64,000 bases of DNA from Longimicrobiales bacterium (GTDB taxonomy: Bacteria; Gemmatimonadota; Gemmatimonadetes; Longimicrobiales; Gaopeijiaceae), in NCBI GenBank assembly GCA_951813395.1, contig OX638356.1, positions 2,988,501-3,052,500 of the forward strand, read 5' to 3'. This document shows positions 17,598 through 26,206 of the stretch, piece after piece. Position 1 is the first letter of the stretch. Each line of letters opens with the position of its first letter. The notes under the pieces are model-generated. The model had not been told where the DNA came from. It saw only the letters and a program-made list of their open reading frames with translations, and searched no databases. Both the position numbers and the translations under genes were made by a program.

Positions 17598-18185
17598 CTA
17601 GTGCGGCCGATGGGCCACCAACCGCGACGGATCCGTCTCCAGACGCGGCCCGCCGATGAGGTCCACGCAGTCCGGCACCGCGGCGAACACGGCATCCAGG
17701 CACTCGCGCACGGCCTTCGGAGACCCAGGCAGGTTGATGACCAGGGCCGACCCCCGCACGCCGGCGGTCTGACGCGACAGGATCGCGGTCGGAACATGAG
17801 GCCGCGAAACGGCGCGCATTGCCTCGCCGAACCCGGCCAGTTCCTTCTCCAGCACCGCCGCGGTCGCCTCGGGGGTGACATCGCGGGGAGCGGGCCCGGT
17901 ACCGCCCGTCGTGATCACGAGGCAGCACCCCACGTCGTCCACGAGTTCCACCAGGGTGGCCCGGATCAGGTCGCGCTCGTCGGGAATGACCCGGATCTCG
18001 GCCCGCCACGAAGTCACCAGCACCTCCTCCAGGTATTCCTCCACGGCGGGAGCCCCCCGGTCCGCGTATTCGCCACGGGACGCCCGGTCCGAGACCGCGA
18101 CGATTCCGATCCGAACCGGTGTGGTTGCGGAACCGGCCGCGACACGGCCCGATGCGGTGTCCTGCCCTCCGTCTTGTCTGGTCAT
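17598..18185 (-). CDS. MogA/MoaB-type molybdopterin adenylyltransferase
   Basis: A 195-residue MogA/MoaB protein that activates molybdopterin by adenylation for molybdenum insertion. Signature motifs: [20 protein letters not shown], the nucleotide loop [19 protein letters not shown], and [17 protein letters not shown]. Start at ATG 18185 skips 12 upstream codons that carry no conserved sequence. It is divergent from the MazG-like gene, with an AT-rich patch (tttgtggcattttttc) between them as a possible promoter zone. No other molybdenum-cofactor gene is in the window. Confidence 0.9.
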   Translation of the reverse strand: MTRQDGGQDTASGRVAAGSATTPVRIGIVAVSDRASRGEYADRGAPAVEEYLEEVLVTSWRAEIRVIPDERDLIRATLVELVDDVGCCLVITTGGTGPAPRDVTPEATAAVLEKELAGFGEAMRAVSRPHVPTAILSRQTAGVRGSALVINLPGSPKAVRECLDAVFAAVPDCVDLIGGPRLETDPSRLVAHRPH

Positions 18186-18265
18186 GTTCGACAATATGCG
18201 GCATTTGTGGCATTTTTTCACGGCGCGGGCGGACCCTCCGCCCGGCAGACCCGGACACGACTCCC

Positions 18266-18637
18266 ATGACCGACGACCCCTTGAGGGATGCCGCCAGCGA
18301 AAAGCTTCCAGCCGGTTACGGCGGACTCCGCACCCTGCAGACCGAGTTCAGGCGCTACCAGGAGGACGCCTTCCCCGAGCGTCCACCGCGTTTCTTCGCC
18401 CTGGAACTGGCCGGTGAAACCGGCGAGCTGGCCAATCTCGAAAAGAAGGTGTGGAAGGGGCGCGAGGTCGCCCGGGCCGCCTTTGACGACGAGGCCGCGG
18501 ATGTGTGCATCGCCCTGCTGAACTTCGCCAACAGCCGGGGAATCGACCTGGCGGCCGTCGTCGAACGCAAGATGCGGATCATCGACGAAAAACGACTGAC
18601 CGAGCCGGAGATCACCGGCGCATCGGATTGCATATGA
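18266..18637 (+). CDS. MazG-like nucleotide pyrophosphohydrolase
   Basis: A 123-residue all-alpha NTP pyrophosphatase of the MazG type. The metal-binding pattern is visible: FFALELAGETGELANLEKKV (E..E pairs), then DDEAADVCIALLNFANSRG (E..D), then VERKMRIIDEK. The family hydrolyses NTPs or dNTPs to monophosphates and pyrophosphate. The start at ATG 18266 is the first after a non-coding stretch. Its TGA overlaps the FolE2 ATG (ATGA), so the two genes are coupled, which makes a link to GTP or folate-pathway nucleotides possible. Confidence 0.8.
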   Translation: MTDDPLRDAASEKLPAGYGGLRTLQTEFRRYQEDAFPERPPRFFALELAGETGELANLEKKVWKGREVARAAFDDEAADVCIALLNFANSRGIDLAAVVERKMRIIDEKRLTEPEITGASDCI

Positions 18638-19428
18638 CCAGGACACTCGAGTCGGCCGCGCTCGCCGACGTGCAGGCCACTCCGGACGGACGAGAGGTTC
18701 CCATCGCCAAGGTGGGTGTTCAGAACATCCGCTTTCCCATCGCGGTGAGGGACCGGCGCAAGACCGCGCAGCACACGGTGGGGAGCGTCGACATGTCCGT
18801 GGACCTCCCCTCGCACTTCAAGGGGACCCACATGAGCCGGTTCATGGAGATCCTCAACTCCTACGACGGCGAGATATCGGTAGAGTCGCTTCCGGCCATT
18901 CTCCAGACGATGCGCGAGCGACTGAACGCTCAGACCGCCCACCTCCGGATATCCTTCCCCTACTTCATGGAGAAGCAGGCGCCGGTTACGGGCGCCGCGG
19001 GACTCCTGTCCTACGACTGCGCCTTCGACGCCTCGAGCGGCGCGCAGGACGATTTCGTGCTGACGGTCACGGTGCCCGTGACCACGCTTTGTCCCTGTTC
19101 CCGCGAGATCAGCGCGCGGGGCGCCCACAATCAGCGCGGCATCGTCACGGTGCAGACGCGGTTCGACGACGAACTGTGGATCGAGGACCTGGTGGAGTTG
19201 ATCGACGATTCAGCCTCCTGCGACCTCTACCCCGTGCTCAAGCGGTCGGACGAGAAGTGGGTGACCGAACGGGCCTACGACAACCCGCGCTTCGTGGAGG
19301 ATCTGGTGCGGGAGATCACGTTGCGCCTGCGCGCCATGAGCAGGGTGACCTGGTTCAGGGTGCACGTGGTCAACCTCGAGTCGATTCACGAACACGACGC
19401 GTACGCCCAGGTCGAAGAGGGACCCTGA
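18634..19428 (+). CDS. folE2: GTP cyclohydrolase FolE2 (type IB)
   Basis: A 264-residue GTP cyclohydrolase IB, which makes 7,8-dihydroneopterin triphosphate from GTP, the first step to folate and to queuosine-type bases. Family features: VGVQNIRFPI, VDMSVDLPSHFKGTHMSRF, the active-site cysteine motif TTLCPCSREISARGAHNQRG, and VVNLESIHEHDAYA. FolE2 works with several metals, whereas FolE needs zinc, and it often replaces FolE in zinc limitation. Four zinc-free ribosomal proteins lie within 2.5 kb, which fits that theme. Confidence 0.94.
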   Translation: MTRTLESAALADVQATPDGREVPIAKVGVQNIRFPIAVRDRRKTAQHTVGSVDMSVDLPSHFKGTHMSRFMEILNSYDGEISVESLPAILQTMRERLNAQTAHLRISFPYFMEKQAPVTGAAGLLSYDCAFDASSGAQDDFVLTVTVPVTTLCPCSREISARGAHNQRGIVTVQTRFDDELWIEDLVELIDDSASCDLYPVLKRSDEKWVTERAYDNPRFVEDLVREITLRLRAMSRVTWFRVHVVNLESIHEHDAYAQVEEGP

Positions 19429-19440
19429 GGGGGGTGCGCG

Positions 19441-20076
19441 TCAGAGTGTGACCCGGACGCCGGTCGGCGTCTCCAGCACGGCAACCATCCCCGCCCGCCC
19501 CGCTGTCACATCAAGGTCGACCCCGAGTTGCTCCAGTTCGCGCCGCACCGTGCCCGGATCGGGATGGCGGCCGTGCAGCCGGACGAGACGGACGCCCCGG
19601 TCGGGGAGTTCGGCGCACGGATGCGGCGTGTCGCCCCAGTCGATGAAGAACGGAACGATGCCGTGGCGGGGACGCGGGTCGCCGGGCATCGTGAGCGTCC
19701 AGGCGATGCGGTCGCCGCCGGGCCTGGCTCGGGACATGGACCGCACCGGGCCAAGAAGGTGGCCGCCCGGACCGGCGGCCAGGGCGTCGAGGTCGCCGGA
19801 ACGGGCCGCCCAGGTGACCAGCGCCGGCAGCGTGGCCCGGCCGCGGGCGAGCCACAGACCTTCGGGCGGCGCGGGCTGTTCCGGGTCCGGACCCACAACC
19901 TCCAGGTAGACGCGGCCGTCGATACGCAACAGGGAGTTGCGCGTTCCGAGTCCCGGGTGGCTGCCGCCGGGCGCCAGGCGTACACCGAGGCGAGCCTCGA
20001 CGTCACGGACCCCGGCTGCGAGGTCCGGAACCGCGTAGACGAGGTGGTCGGTCCCCGGAGGCGCTGGCCGACGCAA
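19441..20076 (-). CDS. Glyoxalase-like (VOC) domain protein
   Basis: A 211-residue protein with two vicinal-oxygen-chelate-like modules. It begins [20 protein letters not shown], has [17 protein letters not shown] in the first half, and [11 protein letters not shown] and [14 protein letters not shown] in the second. This matches the glyoxalase-like group of unknown substrate. The start is TTG at 20076, seven bases after the rpmE2 stop, because no ATG or GTG precedes the domain; this suggests translation coupled to rpmE2. Confidence 0.72.
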   Translation of the reverse strand: MRRPAPPGTDHLVYAVPDLAAGVRDVEARLGVRLAPGGSHPGLGTRNSLLRIDGRVYLEVVGPDPEQPAPPEGLWLARGRATLPALVTWAARSGDLDALAAGPGGHLLGPVRSMSRARPGGDRIAWTLTMPGDPRPRHGIVPFFIDWGDTPHPCAELPDRGVRLVRLHGRHPDPGTVRRELEQLGVDLDVTAGRAGMVAVLETPTGVRVTL

Positions 20077-20082
20077 GCGGGG

Positions 20083-20334
20083 CTAGCTTTTCCCGCTCTG
20101 GTACCGGCGCTGGAAACGCTCGACCCGCCCGGCGCTGTCGAGGAGCCGCTGCGTACCCGTGTAGAACGGGTGCGACGACGACGACACCTCGAGGGTGACG
20201 AGCGGGTATTCCTTGCCGTCCTCCCACTCGATGGTCCGCTTGGTGGCAACGGTGGAGCGGGTCAGGAAGGAGTAGCCCGTCGAGACATCCTGGAAGACGA
20301 CGGGCCTATAGTTGGGATGAATGTCTTTCTTCAC
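20083..20334 (-). CDS. rpmE2: 50S ribosomal protein L31 type B (zinc-free)
   Basis: An 83-residue L31 starting [16 protein letters not shown], with [15 protein letters not shown] and [10 protein letters not shown], the typical type B pattern. It lacks every cysteine of the zinc-binding CxxC form. L31 bridges the subunits at the head. In several phyla type B L31 is induced on zinc starvation under Zur. It is divergent from rpmG across a 177-base gap. Confidence 0.95.
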   Translation of the reverse strand: MKKDIHPNYRPVVFQDVSTGYSFLTRSTVATKRTIEWEDGKEYPLVTLEVSSSSHPFYTGTQRLLDSAGRVERFQRRYQSGKS

Positions 20335-20511
20335 GACTTGCCTGTTCCGGGCTGGTGCGTCGGTCCGGGCGTCAAGGGACGACCGTGTTCGTGTACAGAT
20401 CCTAATATTACCCAGTCTGGACGATTTCGGTCAACGGGCTATCTTATTGGGCGACCGTTTGAAGTCGCTGGCCGGCCACCCGAACCGGCTGGCAACAGCC
20501 AGGGAGAGATC
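20335..20511. promoter_or_regulatory. Divergent rpmE2/rpmG control region
   Basis: This 177-base gap between divergent ribosomal genes should hold both promoters. TAATATTA at 20403-20410 is self-complementary and could serve as a -10 on either strand, in an otherwise GC-rich stretch. I looked for a Zur-type palindrome and found none convincing beyond this 8-base core. Confidence 0.35.
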
Positions 20512-20682
20512 ATGGCGAAGAAGTCGGGCAAGGGACCTCGAGTGATGGTCAAGATGTCCAGCACGGAAAGCCCCTATCGGTTCACCACCACGAAAAACAA
20601 GCGAAACAACCCCCAGCGTCTGGAACTCAGGCGCTACGACCCGGTGCTGCGGCGCCACGTCCTGTTCCGGGAAGAAAAATAG
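20512..20682 (+). CDS. rpmG: 50S ribosomal protein L33 (zinc-free)
   Basis: A 56-residue L33 starting [15 protein letters not shown] and ending [10 protein letters not shown]; the core is [17 protein letters not shown]. It has no cysteine, so it is the zinc-free form. A ribosome site AGGGAGAG lies just before the ATG. rpmB follows 28 bases on, giving an rpmG-rpmB pair (the reverse order of the enterobacterial rpmBG operon). Confidence 0.94.
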   Translation: MAKKSGKGPRVMVKMSSTESPYRFTTTKNKRNNPQRLELRRYDPVLRRHVLFREEK

Positions 20683-20710
20683 GCGTTCGGGGTACAAACG
20701 GAGGATCACG

Positions 20711-20950
20711 ATGTCCCGCAAGTGCGACATCACCGGGAAACGGCCCCTGACCGGGAACAACGTCTCCCACGCTCACAACAAGACCAGGAAGCGGCAGCTG
20801 CCGAACCTGCAGACGAAACGAATCTTCGTTCCCGAACTGAACAAGTCGGTACGGATCAAGGTCTCCACTTCCGCGCTTCGGTCGATCGACAAGATGGGGT
20901 TGGCGGCATTCCTACGGAAGAACGGGCTCTCGCTCAGCGACGTCACCTGA
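20711..20950 (+). CDS. rpmB: 50S ribosomal protein L28 (single cysteine)
   Basis: A 79-residue L28 with the family start MSRKCDITGKRPLTGNNVSH, then RQLPNLQTKRIF and VRIKVSTSALRSIDKMG. Only one Cys is present, so there is no CxxC zinc site. Follows rpmG with GGAGGATC just before the ATG. L28 is part of the large subunit near the E site. Confidence 0.95.
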   Translation: MSRKCDITGKRPLTGNNVSHAHNKTRKRQLPNLQTKRIFVPELNKSVRIKVSTSALRSIDKMGLAAFLRKNGLSLSDVT

Positions 20951-20985
20951 CAGCCCGCGGCAGCGATTCGCGCTGCCACCTCCGT

Positions 20986-23043
20986 GTGCGCGGTCAGGCA
21001 GCGCGGCTTGCCTGCATGGCACCCTTCCTGTGCGCCTCCGTGGTCGGCCCACCGGCACTCGCGCAGCAACCCGAATTCGATGCCCCCGTCGTCCTCTCGC
21101 TCGTGCGTCAGGCGCGCGAGCTGCGCGAATCCCCACCCCCGCCTTCGGCGTCGGTATCCTACAAGGCGCGCGCCGAGGGACACGTCTATTTCTACCTGGA
21201 CCGCGACGACGGCGGCGAGCCCGTCCCCATGCGGGTCGACCAGGTGGCGGTGGATCTCTTCCGCAGTGCCGACGGGCGGACACGCCAGGTCATCCGCGCG
21301 CTCCGGCGCCAGGAGCTGCTGCCGGTACAGGACTTCCGGTACTACATCGATCGGCTGACCGCGGTCCAGAACGGCTTTGGGGACCGCATTGCGATCGGCG
21401 AGGGCCGCGACGTGCGCGACGTCCCCCATCCTCTCGGGAGCGAGGGCGAGGACACGTATCGCTATCGCATCGTCGACTCGCTGACGGTAAGCGCTCCCAC
21501 GCTGCCGAGGCCGATCAGGGTGTACGAAATCGAGGTGCACCCGCGCGACGAGGCGGTTCCGGCCCTTGTCGGGAGCGTGTTCGTCGAGGCGGATACCGGA
21601 GCGCTCGTGAGGATGGTGTTCACCTTCACGCCGGCCTCCTATGTGGACCCTCGCAGCGACCGGATCATGGTACGGCTGGAACACGCGCTCTGGGAGGAGA
21701 CGCTGTGGCTCCCGTACCGACAGGTCGTCGAGGTCCGCCGCGAGATTCCGCAACTCGACCTCCCGGTGGGTTCGGTGATTCGCGCGACCCTGCAGGTGAC
21801 CGGCTACGAGTTCGACCCCCTGATGGAGCCGGGGTTCTTCCAGGGCCCCAGGGTGACCATGGTGCCCTACGGCGCAGCCGACTCCACCGAATTCCGTACG
21901 GGACTCATGGACCGGATGGCGGAGGAAGGGCTTTCGCCCGTGAGCATGGCCCGGATCGAGGCAGAGGTGCGGCGCCAGGCCCGCGCTCGCCTGGTCAGCG
22001 GACTGCCCCGCGTGCGCGTCCACGCGGACGCCTTCTCCTCGGTGCTCCGGGCCAACCGCGCGGAAGGGGTGCATTTCGGGCTGGGGATGTCCTTCACGCC
22101 GCGTGACCGGTTCAGGCTGCAGACGCTTGCCGGATACCAGTCGGCCCCCGGCACACTCTCCGGAACGCTGAGCGGCCGTCTCGGCACCCAACACGGCCTG
22201 ACCACGACCACGTTCGAGCTCTACGCAAGACGGTTGCAGGACGCGGGTCCCCGCACGGCGGCCTCCGGAGCCGTCAACACGCTCTCCACGCTGCTGCGCG
22301 GCGTCGACTACACCGACCCCTATTTCGCCTCCGGACTCCGTCTGGCCATCGAGCGCGGCGTCGGCGACGGCGCCTCCATCACCATCGGCGGCCGGGTTGA
22401 GGAACTGAGCGGCGCCACTGCGCTCTGGGCGCGGGGACTGGGCTCGGGGGCAGACCAGCGTCCCCTGCGGCCCGTCGGCGAGGGCGTCTTTGCCGGAGCC
22501 GACGGCGAGCTGCGGTACCGATGGGCGGGAGTCCCGACATGGGGAGCCGAGGCAGCGGTGCACGCCGGGATGGGCAGGTGGGATGGCGGCGGCAATCTGA
22601 CTGTGCTGGCACGTCTGGACACCAGGCTGGCCGCCCGGGACCTTTCGCGGCGCGTGAACCTGAAGGTGGAAGCCGGCGCGGCATGGGGCGCCCTGCCGCA
22701 GCAAATGCTCTTCTTCGTCGGTGGCCGCGGCACCTTGCCGGGCCACGGGTTCCGCGCATTCGGGGGGCGCCGCTTCGTTCTGGCGACAGGAGAAGCGGCG
22801 TTCGCCCTGCGCCCTGGATGGCTGACGGCAAGGCTTCTCGCGGGCGCCGGGGCGGTGGGCGCCACCCCGGACGCGCTCCGGGAGGACTGGAGCGTCACGC
22901 CCACGGAGGGGCTGCGCGCCTATGCCGGTGTCGGCCTGAGCACGCTGTACGACATTCTGCGAATCGATGGCGCATGGGGGCTGCCACGCGGTAGCTTCGA
23001 GGTCATCCTTTCGATCGACCCGAGGCTCCGGCCCTACCTTTGA
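20986..23043 (+). CDS. Omp85-like outer membrane barrel with DUF5686-like N-terminus
   Basis: A 685-residue exported protein. A signal peptide (LACMAPFLCASVVGPPALA) supports GTG 20986, with ATG 21016 as alternative. The N-terminal half (about 45-300) is a beta-rich periplasmic part (YKARAEGHVYFYLDR, RPIRVYEIEVHPRDE, VGSVFVEADTGALVRM) resembling the DUF5686 group. The C-terminal half is a beta-barrel with an Omp85-type lid motif FFVGGRGTLPGHGFRAFGG, the counterpart of the VRGF/Y motif of BamA/TamA. It starts 35 bases after rpmB. A role in outer-membrane assembly or secretion is family-level inference. Confidence 0.72.
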   Translation: MRGQAARLACMAPFLCASVVGPPALAQQPEFDAPVVLSLVRQARELRESPPPPSASVSYKARAEGHVYFYLDRDDGGEPVPMRVDQVAVDLFRSADGRTRQVIRALRRQELLPVQDFRYYIDRLTAVQNGFGDRIAIGEGRDVRDVPHPLGSEGEDTYRYRIVDSLTVSAPTLPRPIRVYEIEVHPRDEAVPALVGSVFVEADTGALVRMVFTFTPASYVDPRSDRIMVRLEHALWEETLWLPYRQVVEVRREIPQLDLPVGSVIRATLQVTGYEFDPLMEPGFFQGPRVTMVPYGAADSTEFRTGLMDRMAEEGLSPVSMARIEAEVRRQARARLVSGLPRVRVHADAFSSVLRANRAEGVHFGLGMSFTPRDRFRLQTLAGYQSAPGTLSGTLSGRLGTQHGLTTTTFELYARRLQDAGPRTAASGAVNTLSTLLRGVDYTDPYFASGLRLAIERGVGDGASITIGGRVEELSGATALWARGLGSGADQRPLRPVGEGVFAGADGELRYRWAGVPTWGAEAAVHAGMGRWDGGGNLTVLARLDTRLAARDLSRRVNLKVEAGAAWGALPQQMLFFVGGRGTLPGHGFRAFGGRRFVLATGEAAFALRPGWLTARLLAGAGAVGATPDALREDWSVTPTEGLRAYAGVGLSTLYDILRIDGAWGLPRGSFEVILSIDPRLRPYL

Positions 23044-23081
23044 CGACCCGGAGCCGCAGGCCCGGCGAAGCTGGAACGGCG

Positions 23082-23753
23082 ATGCGTCCACCGACCGACA
23101 GAAGACCCTTGATCCCGATACGGCCGGCGTTTCTGCTGGCGGTCTCGATCATGCTCCCCGGAGGCGCTGCGGCAGGCCAGGACGGGGACGTGCACGAACT
23201 CCAAATGGGCTCGGTGGTCCGGATCACCGGCGCGACCGTGCTTCGGGGAGGGCCGGCGTCCCCGCCGCGACTGCTCCCCGTGGTGATCGAGGGCAACGTC
23301 GTCGGGATGCGTGGCGACACCCTGCTCTTCGAGACCGGCATTGAACCGGTGTACTGGATCCCTCTCAGCGAGCAGCCGCTGGTCGAGCGCCGCGCCGCCG
23401 TACGCGACACAAGACGCTCGGTTGCCGTGATGACCCTGGTCTCGGCCGCGGCCGGAGCCACGTTTGCCTGGGGGTGGCACGATCAGTGCCGGGTCAACCA
23501 GGAGGCACTGCAGGTGGGGCTGCAAATCACAACCTGTCCGGATGACAGCTCCGAGGGTCAGGCCGTGATGCGTGGACTGGCGCTGGGCGCCGGAGTCGGC
23601 GTGGTGGCGGGGGTGGTGCTGAGCCGTTTCGTCAAGCGCCAGGGCTGGGTGCCCCTGACCCTGGATCGGATTCAATTCGAGGCCATGCCGAGCACCTTCC
23701 AACCCGGCGCATCCGGGCTGACGATGCGTTGGGCGGTCGGAGGGCGTCCGTAG
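23082..23753 (+). CDS. Exported membrane protein of unknown function
   Basis: About 223 residues from ATG 23082 (an overlapping TTG at 23040 in the stop of the previous gene is the other candidate and would couple the two). A signal peptide ends MLPGGAAAG. The middle (VVRITGATVLRGG, GNVVGMRGDTLLFE) looks like a beta-barrel or SH3-like surface domain, and two hydrophobic segments (VAVMTLVSAAAGATFAWGW and LALGAGVGVVAGVVLSRFV) follow. No family recognised. Linked to the Omp85-like barrel by adjacency. Confidence 0.6.
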   Translation: MRPPTDRRPLIPIRPAFLLAVSIMLPGGAAAGQDGDVHELQMGSVVRITGATVLRGGPASPPRLLPVVIEGNVVGMRGDTLLFETGIEPVYWIPLSEQPLVERRAAVRDTRRSVAVMTLVSAAAGATFAWGWHDQCRVNQEALQVGLQITTCPDDSSEGQAVMRGLALGAGVGVVAGVVLSRFVKRQGWVPLTLDRIQFEAMPSTFQPGASGLTMRWAVGGRP

Positions 23754-23788
23754 CGACGGGCCGCTGGGCGGTCGGAGGGCGTCCGTAG
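23730..23788. repeat. 24-bp direct repeat spanning the stop codon
   Basis: tgggcggtcggagggcgtcc followed by gtag occurs at 23730-23753 and again at 23765-23788, 35 bases apart. The first copy contains the gene's stop codon, so the second looks like a small tail duplication. Confidence 0.85.
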
Positions 23789-23818
23789 TGGCTGGCCCCC
23801 GGGGACGCCGCGGGGTCC

Positions 23819-24745
23819 TCAGGGTCCGGGTGCCCGACCGTTCGCAGCACCGCGTTCGTACGTATACAGGAAGTTGGTGAAGCCCCGGTCGTAGTCGGAG
23901 AGTCCGTTCTGACCCGTGAGCTTCATGCGGGAATCATACAGCTCCCGCATTGCGGTGGTGAACGCGTTGGGGCGCTTATCGGGGGGACGAAGGCGGCGGA
24001 AGTCCTCCAGCAAAGTGCCCGAGATGGGCGTCGCGTCAAGAAGCTCCCCATAGCGCTCGGGATCGTCGCCGTCCAGGACCCTGAGGTTGCGGTAGACCCG
24101 TTCCGCCAGCGCGGCCTGGCGAAGCTGCGGGTCCCGTGAACCCTCCAGCGCGAGATAGGCCAGGGCCTGCGCTTCGAGCTCCTTCAGATAGCCCTTCCGG
24201 TGACAGAATTCGTGCGCCAGGATATGGGGCTCGAAGACACCCGTACTCCGGAAAACGGCGATGTCCCCCGACAGGATGTCGCAGCTCCCGATCGCGAAGG
24301 GCATCATGAGGCGTGCCAGGGTCATCTCGCGCACCGAACTGCTGGTCTCGACGCGCTGTCCCGTGACCGATGCGATATACGAGGTAAGGCGTTCGTTCAC
24401 GTCGCCGGCCAGGATGTCCCGTTCGCGCCCGACGGGCTCGTGAATCGCCATCAGTTCGGCTGAAAAACGCTCGACGTCCTCGAAGCGCCGGGCCTCGGGC
24501 ATCTCGTCCATGTGCTTGATATCGGACCCGAATGTCGCGAGGAAATCGATCTTGCGGACACCGCGACGCGACGCCCAGTCACTGAGCACGCTGCCCGCGT
24601 AGGCGCCGGCCGCCGCGGCCTGGACAAGCCGGCCCGGCAGGGTGGCCCCCATCAGGAGTCTTGAGGCAAGGGGCGCCGCGAACATCAGGTCGGTCAGGGA
24701 GACCGGGGAATACGTCGCGCTGTTGGGGATTCGAATCGTCTCCAT
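23819..24745 (-). CDS. DUF3810-like zinc metallopeptidase
   Basis: A 308-residue protein with two hydrophobic N-terminal stretches (LTDLMFAAPLASRLLMGATL, LVQAAAAGAYAGSVLS) and a gluzincin-type motif ILAHEFCHRKGYLKELEAQ: HEFCH at 178-182, with Glu191 as a possible third ligand. The layout (membrane part, mixed middle, HExxH, then helices) fits the DUF3810 group of membrane peptidases. Substrate unknown. Divergent from the CoA-transferase gene. Confidence 0.68.
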   Translation of the reverse strand: METIRIPNSATYSPVSLTDLMFAAPLASRLLMGATLPGRLVQAAAAGAYAGSVLSDWASRRGVRKIDFLATFGSDIKHMDEMPEARRFEDVERFSAELMAIHEPVGRERDILAGDVNERLTSYIASVTGQRVETSSSVREMTLARLMMPFAIGSCDILSGDIAVFRSTGVFEPHILAHEFCHRKGYLKELEAQALAYLALEGSRDPQLRQAALAERVYRNLRVLDGDDPERYGELLDATPISGTLLEDFRRLRPPDKRPNAFTTAMRELYDSRMKLTGQNGLSDYDRGFTNFLYTYERGAANGRAPGP

Positions 24746-24855
24746 ATTCCTCTATCTTGCCGTCGTTCGAAGGGCGCTCCATCCTGCACTCATGACGGGT
24801 ATCCCTGCAAGAAAGCTTCGCCGGCCCTGCGCCAGCAAGGGGAGCGGATTCCACA

Positions 24856-26088
24856 GTGAGCGAAATCGACGCATCCGGACGACCCTCAGGCGGCGCAACC
24901 TGCGGTGCCGGGAGTTCCGGCCGGGAGAGGGCGGATCATCCGTCGGATGAACCCGGGATATCGCCGCTGTCGGGGGTGCGCGTCGTGGATTTCTCGCAGA
25001 ACCTCGCCGGCCCCTACGCGGCCCAGATCCTGGGCGACCTCGGCGCGGACGTCGTCAAGGTGGAGCCACCCGGCGGGGACCCCGCGCGGCGTTGGGGACC
25101 ACCGTTCATCGGCGGGAACAGCCACCTCTTTCAGGCGGTCAACCGCAACAAGCGAAGTGTGATCCTCGATCTCAAGACCGCGGACGGCCGAGAGCGCGCC
25201 CGCGACCTTGCGATGGGGGCCGACGTTGTGATCCAGGCCCTGCGATTCGGTGTGGCGGACCGGCTCGGGATCGGGTACGACCGGGTCCGGGACGGCAATC
25301 CCGAGGTCATCTACGTGTCGGTGACCTCCCATGGACCGCAGGGGCCGCTCCGGGACGACCCCGGTTACGATCCGCTGATGCAGGCGCGATCCGGCCTGAT
25401 GTCCGTGACGGGAGAGCGGGACGGCGAACCGGTCCGGGTCGGCACGTCCATCGTCGATCTCGGCACGGGCACGTGGACCGCGATCGCCGTACTGGGAGCC
25501 CTCATGGAACGGGAGCGAACGGGAAGAGGCTGCCATGTCACGGCCTCGCTGCTGGACACGTCGCTCGCGTGGATGTCCTACCACCTGACCAGCTACCTCG
25601 CAACGGGCAGGCTTCCCGGCCCCATGGGCACGTCGATCGCCATGATCGCCCCGTATGAAGCGTTCCCGTGCACCGACGGGTCGGTCATGATCGCGGCGGG
25701 CAACGACGACATCTTCGGACGCCTCTGCCGCGCGTTGGAGCTGGACCTGACGGAAGATCCCGACTATGCGCGGAATGCGGATCGGGTGGCCAACAGCCGG
25801 CGTCTCGCGGAGATCGTCGCGGCGAGGACGCGGCGCCACTCCGTGAACGACCTGCTCGAGCTCCTGCGGAGCCATCGCGTCCCGGCGGCACCCATTCACA
25901 CGGTGGCGTCGGCGCTGGAGGACCCGCAGACCGCCGCGACCGGAATGCTGCGATCGTGTGCGCATCCCGCCATCGAAAACCATGTCGACATTCCGATGCC
26001 CGTGCGCTGGGACGGCAAGCGCGCAAGCCTGCGCCGCTTCCCTCCCGATGCGGGGGAGCACCAGGGGGAACTGTTCCCGGAAGAGTGA
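24856..26088 (+). CDS. Class III (CaiB/BaiF-type) CoA-transferase
   Basis: A 410-residue family III CoA-transferase, moving CoA between carboxylic acids. Features: LSGVRVVDFSQNLAGPYAAQ, LGDLGADVVKVEPPGGDPAR, KRSVILDLKTADG, and the catalytic Asp172 in DPGYDPLMQARSGLMSVTG. The GTG start at 24856 adds a hydrophilic N-terminal tail of about 35 residues before the domain. No enoyl-CoA hydratase or dehydrogenase partner lies nearby, so the acid cannot be guessed. Confidence 0.9.
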   Translation: MSEIDASGRPSGGATCGAGSSGRERADHPSDEPGISPLSGVRVVDFSQNLAGPYAAQILGDLGADVVKVEPPGGDPARRWGPPFIGGNSHLFQAVNRNKRSVILDLKTADGRERARDLAMGADVVIQALRFGVADRLGIGYDRVRDGNPEVIYVSVTSHGPQGPLRDDPGYDPLMQARSGLMSVTGERDGEPVRVGTSIVDLGTGTWTAIAVLGALMERERTGRGCHVTASLLDTSLAWMSYHLTSYLATGRLPGPMGTSIAMIAPYEAFPCTDGSVMIAAGNDDIFGRLCRALELDLTEDPDYARNADRVANSRRLAEIVAARTRRHSVNDLLELLRSHRVPAAPIHTVASALEDPQTAATGMLRSCAHPAIENHVDIPMPVRWDGKRASLRRFPPDAGEHQGELFPEE

Positions 26089-26206
26089 GAGGTTGTCGCG
26101 TCCAGGACGGGTGGGGGGTGGCGCGGCCGCGCCTTAGGCGAAACCTTCCGGAGGTTCGCACGGTATCGGATACATGGCACGTTGCGACGGCGAGGAGGTT
26201 GCGCAC

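Noticed and set aside
20335-20511. A Zur box between rpmE2 and rpmG
   Set aside because: Only an 8-base self-complementary AT core (TAATATTA) is present; the flanks do not pair, so no operator is claimed.
20773-23091. A 772-codon open frame on the minus strand
   Set aside because: It lies wholly opposite rpmB and the barrel gene, its protein is rich in Arg, His and Gly without any domain, and the plus-strand proteins are clearly recognisable. High GC content leaves such shadows open.
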